This document shows, piece after piece, positions 55,401 through 64,000 of a stretch of DNA of 64,000 nucleotides; positions within the stretch are counted from its first letter, which is position 1; each line of letters starts with the position of its first letter. A program made the translations under genes and the position numbers. The stretch spans positions 21,747,168-21,811,167 of the forward strand of contig NC_092569.1 of NCBI RefSeq assembly GCF_037975245.1, in the 5' to 3' direction. Under the pieces are notes generated by a model, which made no database searches, had not been told where the DNA came from, and saw nothing but the letters and a program-made list of their open reading frames with translations. The DNA is from Apostichopus japonicus. Its lineage: Eukaryota; Echinodermata; Holothuroidea; Aspidochirotida; Stichopodidae.

Positions 55401-58400
55401 GTTTCTTAGGAGTCCCAAACAAGTATTTTTTTCTGAAGATAAATTACTATATAGTAGCTTTACAGGACGACCAGAATTTCAGCAGGACAACCAAAAATTG
55501 GTGAGCTGGTTGTCCTGGGGACAACCACTCCAAATTTCTTAAATTTATACACTGATCATGCATGCAAACTATTCTTTATTCCAATGTTGAGTATGACTTG
55601 ATACAAATGAAAAGTTACTGTGCGTGATTGGGCAAGCAGACTGCCCTACAGTAGCACTGTATGTTACTACTACAAAGTACTACCCATGTCAAGGTTGACA
55701 TATAGCTAAATTGTCAGGATGTTTTGTGATGATGACTCATTCTGCAAAGTAAGCCTTCCATGTTTTGTGACAATTTTCTTTCCAAATCAACCTCTGATAC
55801 TGAATGTGTGGTTTATCACACAGGTCTCTTTGTAGCAAGAGCTTAAAAGCGATCAGTTCACCCTTTGGCGATAAAAGCTGCAATCAGAAAATATCAGAAC
55901 ATTGTTGGTTAATCCAGACATTTTTGGCTAGACTGTACATTAATTCTATTCAGAACAGGGTTAAGATAGCAGTTTCTTTTTGTGTCAGAAAATGGTCGCA
56001 AGCGTCAGATAACCAACCATTAATGGTTTCGGTCAACTTTTCGGGTCAGCTATGAATTATGGAGTTATAAAAAAAGGATCAAGCTACTGTATTATTAGTT
56101 TTTACAGGATATACTTTCCTACTCATACAGTACTTACAGTAGTTCAGACTTCAGTACTGTACAACATATGGTTATGTATCCATATACATTAAATTGATTA
56201 GCCGCATGAACGATAAACTGAGGGCTTAAACAAGAGGACGTGAATGACAATTGGACTTCTCACTATACAGGAACTGGTGGTAATTTCACTCTCCAACAAC
56301 ACAAGTTATATCGAATAACTGTACACATACTGTATACTGTACTGTAGCTGACAATCTTGTGCAATTATTCCATAGGTGTCTGGGCTAGTTGTCAATTATC
56401 CACTAGTACAGTGCTCTGCTGAACCTACAGTATATATTACTTGTAGCTCTGCTATTCCACCATGAAATACTCACGTAATCCCACCCTTCGTCCACCAAAA
56501 TATATTGTATAGTGTATACACTTATATTTTACAGTATTAGTATACACACTTGTACAGTACAGTATATCGATAGTTTGTGTTAGTCTGTTAGACTTCAAGA
56601 AAATGCTCAGGACTACAGGGTTATTTCTGTTTGCAATCTTTACCATGAAATGTTTGATATTTAAACTGAGAGATTATAGTTACTGTACAATGTATCTGTG
56701 CATGATGTTTCCCTCGATACATGTATGCACGTGTGTGTTAAATGTGTACATTCATCTGACAGAAAGTGTCTCAATCAATGCCAGGACTTGATGAAAACCG
56801 GGAATCACCCAGTCCCTGTACTCGCTCTGTTATGATGACTGTATGGACCTCATACACTTACAATAAATATACCAGTATGCCAACAAAGTCATATTAAGCT
56901 TCTCTGTCTGAATGTGATAAATTGTATATTTAACAATATAGGCCTACAGTAGGCCTATAATTTGAAAATCATATTTAGCCATGAGTGTGTGTGCACAGCC
57001 CATGCGTAGGCTCTGCAGTCTGTAGTGTACTATACTGTAGTGTACTGTACTGTACTACACAGGCTGTACTGAACAGATTGTATATATGCAGATCTATGCT
57101 CCTGGAGAGTACAATCTGCTGCATTGATCAACCTATCCATACAGACCTGAAGGATGTTATGATTAGGATCACAATTATTCTTGCCCTGTGCATATTGGCC
57201 AAAAAGAAAATGATGAGAATTCACTATAGGTGGCCAAATATTTTGCAAACTTTTTGCCAAATCTGAATATGTTCTGCTCATAGTGGGAGGGAAAGGGGTT
57301 GAGAAGTGATGTTCAGATGAATACTACACTATCTGAGTGATTGTCAATACTGTACAGTCGGTATCAGGTATACAGTACAATAAAAAGTGATTTCAATAGT
57401 TGGGATCTTCGTGGACTAAATTATAACATACTGTACATAAAGAAATGTCACTATGAATAAGACAACATGCAAGTGTTGTGTACTATGCTCTGTGAGAATG
57501 CCAGAAGAATGAGAAAAAAATAGAAATTTAGGGAAGAATGATTTAGTGTCCAACTTTTGTGTACTGTACATATAGCAGCTTTGAAGGCTCTGAATGTGTC
57601 TCTAATTCAATACTACGGTTTCTGTGTTAAAAGCTCTGCCATACATCTTTAGACTTGTACAATTATTTAACCATCTTGCGTAACGTTTCGCGATGAGATA
57701 CTGGATAAGTTATTCCCCAAAATCGTCTGGCTTGAAATTTCATCCACCAAATTAATAGATACAGTATGCTACCACTGCCTCCATTAAAGATTTTTTGATA
57801 TTGATGCTACATATATTTATAATTAATATACATAAGTACTGTGGCAGGGGTATATACGTATATATTCTTTCTACAATTTTCTTTTGTATCACAGAAGAGG
57901 GTGAAGTGGACAATCTACATGAGGAGGCCAACCTACCGTTAGGCGAACTTTTGACTAAGTTTGGCATGCCCTCCAACAAAAACCAAAGATCCCTTCGGAA
58001 GAAGGTCCACCGTGAAGATCTCCTGTCTCCGGTAGTGAACAAGAAGAAGCCGGTGTTTCCACTACTGAGCAGTAACGACGACAAAACCGTCACCAACGGG
58101 TCTGAGGTAGCGAGAAATGACAGATCAATCTCCGAAATAGAATCAGAAACAGTCAAAACTGAAATAAAGTGTGAGGAAGAGAAATCAGGGAAATTAGTTC
58201 AAAATGGAGAAAAGAAGGGAGAAAAGAATGGAAACAGTGCTAACACCACGTGCGAGAGTCATTCCAAGGATGCCAGTCCCACGGTAGACCAAGAATCCAG
58301 TAAAAATTCTGAATCTGAAGCAGTTTGTAATGGAAAACCAGAAGATGGTAAAACTCAGGAAGGTGAGTTTATGAATGATGTGTTCTTGTCATTTCCCAAC

Positions 58401-61400
58401 AGGTTTTTTTTTAATGAGATAGGGGATTCAGCCTTTATAAACCTGAATGTGTTTATATACAACAGTGTACATTAAATATTATAGTACTGTAGTTTTTTAA
58501 GTTGTTAAAGGTGTTGTCATGTACAGTAAGAACTGTACTGTGGACACTGCACTGGGTGATCTTAGACCTGTAGGTAAACAACACCCAACAGAGGTGGTTA
58601 CAGAGTGTTCATTTTCCTTTCAAATTGTGGATTTCTTTGCTTATAATATTCTTGTTCATAGTTCTTAACACAGCATGATTGGTGTTTTCTACTTGTAAGG
58701 CATACTAGAATATATATTATGATTGAGTGAAACAGAAAGTCACAAAACATTGGTTACCACATGTATGCACAGTTCAGTATACATGCAGTGATAAATACAA
58801 AACAACAGCAGATTGCAGAAGTGAAAGTAACACAATTCAGGGACCCGTGTAAAATGTATCAAAATATGTATACACAGTCTACAGCATTTGCTCCTGTGTA
58901 TGTTGATATACACTACGTACAGTAAAGGAATAATTCATCCAGTATCGCATGGCACAATGCTAGATCTGCAAAATGGTCAAGTTGCTATACCAGTGTTGCA
59001 AAGGTGTATAGCAGTTTTCTACACAGGGACTACAGGTATGGTACATACTGTACTCAGTGTATGTTGATATACACTACGTAGAGTAAGGGTATAATTCATT
59101 TTGTATCACATGGCACAATGCTAGATGCAAAATGGTCAAGTTGCTATACCAGTGTTGCAAAGGTGTATAGCAGTTTTCTACACAGGGACTACAGGTATGG
59201 TACATACTGTACTCAGTGTATGTTGATATACAGTACACTACGTACAGTAAGGGTATAATTCATCCTGTATCGCATTGCAAAATGCGAGGCAAAATGGTCA
59301 AGTCGCTGTACCAGTGTTACAAAGGTGTATAATAATAATAATTAATAATTCTCAGTTCTTATATAGCGCAACTTATAATAAAGTCTCACCGCACTGTACT
59401 TAACCCTGGTCATTGGTAACTTGTCACACCTACAGTACAGTACATACCAAAGTGTGCACAATTCAAACAATCTCTCCTGGGGCACCACAGTTCACCACAG
59501 CCACGTGTCCCCATTGGGACTTCCCATAGGGTGCAGCCACAAACAGGCGCACTCAACTATATTTACAAGTCACCTTGCAAGTCCCCATTTATACACCTGG
59601 GTGAAGAAAGGCAATGGAGATAAAATGCCCAAGGACACAACGCAATGATCTGGCCAGGGCTTGAACTTGTAATCCACTGCCTTAACCACTTGACCACAAC
59701 GCCCCCAGCAGTTTTCTACACAGGGACTACAGGTATGCTACTACATACTCAGTGAAAGAAACAACTTTAGAGCATTTGAGAAAATGCTACACACAAATTT
59801 ATTAACACAATTAAATACCATGTTCATACACAAGTGACACAAAATGAAAAACAAATTCCGATGGCTTAGTTTATAGATCTAGCATATATGTGTGTCATGA
59901 TAAATTAAAATAGCATGTTGGATACAGTTGTTGCTGTGGTTATTATCAAGCAAATGACACACTATATTGTATTCTTACACCTTAAGTACATCTTAGCATT
60001 TCTCTGCTTACTGGGGGGTATGCATACTTTACTGTACATATCTGTGGCCAGAGAAACTTTTAACAATTCATAGCAAATCGTTATTGTGCAAGCTGTCAAT
60101 TTCCGTTGAGTGTGATCAATCATAGGGATTAGTGATATCATAAAATTATAGATACAAAGTTCTACAGAAGAAGGCGGACCACAAAAAGAGAATAAATAAT
60201 TATCCTCAAAATGTAAACTGTCTGTTACATTTGGTAAGAAATTTCATAGACAGTTTTTATTATGTAAAGTATGTTGTACTGTACTTTCTCAGTTTTCCAT
60301 GGTTGGTTTTTTACTGTTTGTACATGATGTTTTGATGACAGTTTTTTAGTCTTTGTGACTGGAGAGAACATACTGTATTAACTTAGAAAGAAGAGCCCCA
60401 CAATGGAATAACAGTACAGTAACAATACAGTATAGTCAAGTGGGGTAAAAAAAAACAATTTACCTAAAGTTTGCTCTAAAAATTGATGAGTAAGAGGTAT
60501 TGTTTTGGTTCCAATGTTCAAGTGTGTGGAGTGGGATTCTCTTAAAGAGAATCTAACAAAAATAACTTTTTTGTAAATGGAAAGTGTCGTTTTTTGCGAA
60601 AAATGTTGTTTTTTTTTACCCCCAAAATTTGCTTAATTCGGGGTAAAAAAAAACAATGCCGGGGTAAAAAAAAAACAATGCTAGAAAACAGTTATTTTCT
60701 TCATGAATGTATCTTAAAATCATGTTTGCATATAATTACATCTAAGTATGAGCTACTACCTTTACATGAAAAAGGAAAAAATGTTGTGAAATTGTCTTAA
60801 TTCGTAATTATGTATGGCTCGTGTCATATGATGCTACACAAATGTGGTGTAATATAGTAGAAACATTAGAGTTGAGCCAATTTCAGTTACTTCTGCCCAA
60901 TTATTTAACATTTTTGACACATGACAGACATGAAAACTATTTGCCTAACCTTTAACATCAACATTATGGAAAAATGTATTCATTCGGGCAAAATAGGGAG
61001 TACATTGTAGCCGGAAAGTACTTGTTTTTTTTTTACCCCATTCGCATCATTTTTTGGGGGTAAAAAAAACAAGGCCCCCCCATGAAGCGTGAATGAAGTT
61101 GGAGTAATTCTACCATGGGGGAGTGTAATATCACTAACTGCTATGCTGTAACTGCTGGAATAATCTCCACATCATATAAGCTGGGTATGCAGGAGAAAGT
61201 TTCGGATATGTTGTACAAACTTCAAATTTTGCTAGTTTAGCATTCGCTTGATTTGATGAAGCGGTGATTGGCAGCGAAGTGACATAGAGTTCCAGAAATT
61301 ATATAATAATAAACTAGACATAAAGGACTATCACCCAAAATAAATTGGAACTTTGGCTAATATTCCCCTTCTATAAAAAGGGGTTGTTTTTTTTTACCCG

Positions 61401-63012
61401 AACTACCCCCTTGTTTTTTTTTACCCCAACTGACTATACTGTAAGTGTTTGTCTTAAATTGTAATTAATCAGGCCTCAAGATTCAAGTTATTTACCTGAA
61501 CAGTACTGGCTACTGTTAATGCCAACTGTGGGTATTCTCTCTTAGCCAGTTCTGTGGAATTTACCGTAATTAACATCACGTTTCACAGAAAACCATGCAT
61601 TATCATCGCAAAAAGTGGTCAGTGATGATGTCGTAAGTAAGGAGGAAGAGGAGGAGGAAGAAGCATATGAAGATGAAGAGGATGATGAGGAAGATGATGA
61701 GGAAGATGATGATGAGGATGATGAAGAGGATGATGATGATGAAGATGAAGCAATGCCACACAGCAGCGGTCATGAAGAGGTATATATAAACTGTAGAGAC
61801 CTGTAATACCACATTCCAAATATGTATATTGCAGAAAAGTCCTGATCATGCAAGTTGCCCATACATCTCAAACTGACTTACTGCATTTTTGTTTGTATTC
61901 TGAGACAATTAGAATTCCCCATGTTATGCACAGTTACTGTAGCATAGATACATTTCTCAAAAGCAGAATGGTGCACACTTTTAAGGCTTGTACATGGGTC
62001 ATTCCATGTCAAATCAACAGATTTTGGATAAGTTTGTAGTTCAATTTCTCCAAAAATCATCACCTTCTTGCATGATTAGAGCACCAAGATAGGACCTTAC
62101 AAAGTCACTTGGCCAGCACGTTACAAACTCTCAAACGGTCATTCATTGGACAGTTTTGAAGCAGTGTGACTTATGCTTTCTTCATGGTGTTATAATCATG
62201 CAAGGAGGGTGGTAAAAATGTTTGAGATGGTCTAGCAATAGCCATCTGTGGTTGACATGGAATGACCGATGAGTCGTGCTGAGTTGAACATTGTAATCCC
62301 CTTGAAGTAATGAGAAAGGTCACAAATGCAGGATGGTAGCAGTTAATACATTGTGTATGGTACTCTGCAATATATAAGTCTGGTATTAGTTATATATGTT
62401 ACAATCACCCTGGCAGAAATCATAATCATTGGATCATAACAACCTGTAGCAAAAGTACCTGGAATCAAGAGTACTTATCTACATACTGTATGTTATGAAA
62501 GGACACTAGCCTGATATTTGGTTGATGTCCATATTAGTAATTAATTCAATGTGTTCAAACCTGCAATGCCCTGTCTGCCATTTAATTATGTTCATGTGCA
62601 TAGTGTTTTTGCATAGGAGGATGGTGTGGGGGAGGGGACATGTGGGGTGGGGGGACATGTGGGGGAATATGTGGGGGCGACATGTGGGGTGAGGGAGAGA
62701 GGCAAGAGGAGTGCTCTTGAGTACATTGCTAAACACAACCAGTTGCTTTCAGCTGTCAGGTACTTTGTTCATTGCAGCCTGGCAGTGACAGCGGCACCAC
62801 AGCCTGTGTGGCCATTGTCAAAGGAAATGAAGTCATAGTGGCCAACATTGGTGATTCACGGTGTGTACTATCCAGGGACGGTGAGGCTGTGGACCTATCG
62901 GTGGATCATAAACCCGAAGATGAGGAAGAACTGCAGAGAATAGAGGAAGCTGGAGGGAAAGTAACTCAAGATGGAAGGGTCAACGGAGGCCTCAATCTCT
63001 CTAGAGCCTTTG
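49331..63012 (+). CDS. PPM1G: Protein phosphatase 1G (PP2C gamma), five exons, 3' end beyond window
   Basis: Exons: 49331-49441, 53049-53307, 57895-58362, 61589-61779 and 62778-63012. All introns are GT-AG, and the phases agree (0, 1, 1, 0, then 1 out). Together they give 421 codons. The start MGAYLS and the MQGWR block are typical of PPM1G. Metal-binding and catalytic PP2C positions visible: R33, E37, D38, and D57-G58 in VYDGHGG. Then comes a long charged linker, the acidic stretch that distinguishes this member, and PGSDSGTTA and GDSR in exon 5. The C-terminal metal aspartates (DG and DN motifs) lie outside the window. Known role of the family: nuclear Mg/Mn-dependent Ser/Thr phosphatase linked to pre-mRNA splicing and histone handling. 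Similarity at conserved blocks makes the assignment strong. Confidence 0.93.
50528..51322. mobile_element. Foldback element 3 in PPM1G intron 1
   Basis: The left end CCAGTCAAAACTTCCCTTTA and the inverted right end CCAGTCAAAACGTCCCTTTA bound arms made of ~20-bp units ACCAAAACGTCCCCGCTTTT (50545-50670) and their inverse (51200-51310). The centre is AT-rich. Same design as foldback elements 1 and 2, but smaller; a target duplication could not be fixed. Confidence 0.75.
52552..52868 (-). mobile_element. tRNA-derived SINE (second family), 3' truncated
   Basis: On the minus strand: the head TTGTGGTCAAGTTGTTAAGG (A-box-like), then GGTTCGAGCCC (B-box), then TTGTGTCCTTGGGCAAGGCG, a phrase common to widespread marine-animal SINEs. 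Matches the copy at 59325-59706 but lacks its 3' tail. Confidence 0.8.
53049..53307 (+). CDS. PPM1G: PPM1G exon 2
   Basis: Acceptor TTATGCTTAG, donor GCAG|GTACTG, leaving phase 1. It holds the VYDGHGG metal-binding motif, [11 protein letters not shown] and [11 protein letters not shown], all standard PP2C-gamma blocks. Confidence 0.95.
53457..55554. mobile_element. Inverted-ended element in PPM1G intron 2
   Basis: The ends CAGTGTGTAAATTTA and (inverted) CAGTGTATAAATTTA are flanked by ATCA on both sides. Both arms hold GGACAACCAAAA-type units (53510-53575 and 55465-55530). The interior has no recognised frame; two short open frames (53735-54013, 54688-55041) lack domains. Possibly another foldback-type element. 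Confidence 0.6.
55555..57894. other. PPM1G intron 2, remaining part; no other feature
   Basis: AT-rich intron sequence with many TACTGTAC/GTACAGTA words (dense at 56090-56580 and 57020-57065). No gene or complete mobile element seen. Confidence 0.5.
57895..58362 (+). CDS. PPM1G: PPM1G exon 3 (charged linker)
   Basis: Acceptor TTTTGTATCACAG, donor GGAAG|GTGAGT, phase 1 in and out. The first part [11 protein letters not shown]...ELLTKFG matches the conserved block of PPM1G. The remaining ~120 residues are a low-complexity Lys/Glu/Ser-rich linker with a basic RSLRKKVHR patch that could serve nuclear import. Confidence 0.9.
58895..59730. repeat. Tandem repeat, about 160 bp, three units, third split by a SINE
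   Basis: Units begin GTGTATGTTGATATACA and include GGTCAAGTTGCTATACCAGT and CAGTTTTCTACACAGGGACT. Unit 3 breaks at GGTGTAT (about 59325) and resumes at about 59707 with AGCAGTTTTCTAC after the SINE. Confidence 0.85.
59325..59706 (-). mobile_element. tRNA-derived SINE (second family), full length
   Basis: On the minus strand: head GGGGGCGTTGTGGTCAAGTG, body with ACACCCAGGTG-like inverse and TTGTGTCCTTGGGCA, and a 3' tail GCGCTATATAAGAACTGAGA followed by ATT repeats. Inserted in unit 3 of the tandem repeat. Confidence 0.82.
60428..61441. mobile_element. Tc1/mariner-like non-autonomous element, TA duplication
   Basis: The ends CAGTATAGTCAAGTGGGGTA and (inverted) CAGTATAGTCAGTTGGGGTA are about 31 bp with two differences, flanked by TA at 60426-60427 and 61442-61443. 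Internal GGGGTAAAAAAAAACAA copies recur near 60640-60680 and, partly inverted, near 61025-61070 and 61380-61430. No transposase. Inserted in PPM1G intron 3. Confidence 0.85.
61589..61779 (+). CDS. PPM1G: PPM1G exon 4 (acidic domain)
   Basis: The acceptor ACGTTTCACAG at 61588 is chosen over the weaker AAAAAG at 61615; both keep phase, but the first has the better pyrimidine tract. The donor GAAGAG|GTATAT gives phase 0. It encodes a run of about 40 Asp/Glu, the PPM1G acidic domain, made of GAGGAAGATGAT-like triplets that are prone to length change. Confidence 0.88.
61997..62267. mobile_element. Small MITE in PPM1G intron 4
   Basis: Perfect 16-bp inverted ends GGTCATTCCATGTCAA and TTGACATGGAATGACC, 271 bp overall. 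No coding frame. Target duplication unclear. Confidence 0.7.
62618..62712 (+). repeat. G-rich minisatellite (GGGGACATGTGG)
   Basis: Several runs of four to six G separated by ACATGT-like spacers, just upstream of PPM1G exon 5. It could form a G-quadruplex in the non-template strand. Confidence 0.75.
62778..63012 (+). CDS. PPM1G: PPM1G exon 5
   Basis: Acceptor TTTGTTCATTGCAG, donor GCCTTTG|GTAAGT, phase 1. It encodes [30 protein letters not shown] and [21 protein letters not shown], the second half of the PP2C core. The following DHFYK-type exon is not found before 64000. Confidence 0.95.
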
Positions 63013-63016
63013 GTAA

Positions 63017-63475
63017 GTTATCAGTACTTTTATCAAGACTACCCATTGAGGCTTTATTAGTACTACCCATTGCCCTGTTATGGGTCTGTATCAGTACTAT
63101 CTAGGCTTTATCAGTACTATCCAGGCTTTATCAGTACTATCCAGACTTTATCAGTACTATCTAGGCTTTATCAGTACTATCTAGGCTTAATCAGTACTAT
63201 CTAGGCTTTATCGGTACTATCTAGGCTTAATCAGTACTATCAAGGCTTTATCAGTACTATCTAGGCTTTATCAGTACTATCTAGGCTTTATCAGTACTAT
63301 CTAGGCTTAATCAGTACTATCTAGGCTTTATCAGTACTATCTAGGCATTGTCAGTACTACCTAGGCTTTATTAGTACTACCCATTGCCCTGTTATGAGTC
63401 TTTATCAGTACTAACCAGGCTTTATTAGTACTACCCATTGCCCTATTATGAGGCTTTATCAGTACTACCCATTGC
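63017..63475. repeat. 20-bp minisatellite, about 22 units
   Basis: Unit TCAGTACTATCTAGGCTTTA, very regular in the middle and diverged at the ends (GTACTACCCATTGCCCTGTTA variant). It begins five bases inside PPM1G intron 5. Confidence 0.97.
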
Positions 63476-64000
63476 CCGTAAGTTATGTAATTCATGTTTA
63501 TTCACAGATCTCATTAGCATATAAGTCACATAGTTGTACACCTTGCAAACAGTTGGTTATGGTTAATAGATTTAGTCTACCAGTAGACGCACATGAAGCC
63601 GGACTCCTTAATTCCTCAGGAGCATCTAGGTATGTGGCTTCATTTAATCGCCAACATAGTAAGAGTTACATTGGTAGTCGACAGGATGCAGACCGCTTTA
63701 CATCTTAACAGGTCACAGGATTAGAATTTCAAAATGTTAGCCACTTGATAACATGAGGCAAGTGCCTGAGTGCTTAAAATATCTATTGGCTAAAATCAAG
63801 TTATGTGCATTTTCCTGAAATACATCAAACATCAGACACTGCAGGCTTATAATGGAAGCAGCCCAATAATATTTCCGGGTAATAAGCGGTTCAACTAAAG
63901 GGCTTAGGCTAATATTACATATAAAGAAGTCATGGTTGGTTTGGACTGATGTATTTTACCACACTTATCATGTGTTTATGTTCTTAAAGCAGCATTTTGA
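63476..64000 (+). other. PPM1G intron 5, no exon found
   Basis: No splice-flanked stretch encodes the next PPM1G block. No other feature recognised. Confidence 0.6.

Noticed and set aside
61615-61616. Alternative acceptor AAAAAG for PPM1G exon 4
   Set aside because: Phase is compatible but the pyrimidine tract is poor; TTTCACAG at 61588 is also in phase and much better.

Overview
The window is animal nuclear DNA: one spliced gene, long intronless TRIM-type genes, and a dense, nested population of transposons and satellites. An invertebrate deuterostome, most plausibly an echinoderm such as a sea cucumber, fits best. The pointers are a local family of long single-exon TRIM genes, Penelope-like elements, a CR1-type LINE, and inverted-repeat 'foldback' elements whose arms are short tandem repeats, as in the TU elements described from sea urchins. 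The species is an inference; nothing in the sequence proves it.

Left half (1-34 kb): TRIM cluster on the minus strand. Copy A (4971-6999) carries a one-base frameshift. Copy B (14758-16839) and copy C (31456-33477) are open, and a fourth 3' fragment lies at 3743-4033. Segmental duplication built the cluster: about 4.06-9.34 kb matches about 13.99-17.50 kb, and about 1.30-4.03 kb matches about 27.1-31.74 kb. The copies differ in satellites (a 43-bp array of about 1.4 kb, a 39-bp array), Penelope-like copies, SINEs, MITEs and foldback elements. The Penelope-like copies carry a GIY-YIG nuclease remnant on one strand and hammerhead-ribozyme-like cores.

Middle (34-45 kb): a PIF/Harbinger element nested in a Penelope-like copy. 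About 3.5 kb of non-coding repeat-like sequence follows, then a nearly complete CR1/L2-type LINE (about 38.5-43.6 kb). Its two ORFs are uninterrupted, in the same frame, and separated by a single UAG. A fifth Penelope-like copy comes next.

Right part (45-64 kb): two hAT-like MITEs with 8-bp target duplications, then the 5' part of a PPM1G (PP2C-gamma) protein phosphatase gene on the plus strand. Five exons at 49331-63012 have compatible phases; the remaining exons lie beyond the window. Its introns hold two foldback-like elements, two SINE copies, a Tc1/mariner-like element with TA target duplication, a MITE and a 20-bp minisatellite.

The host genes are therefore a clustered, probably ubiquitin-ligase TRIM family, possibly immune-related, and an unrelated housekeeping nuclear phosphatase. 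Almost everything else is mobile or repetitive DNA.
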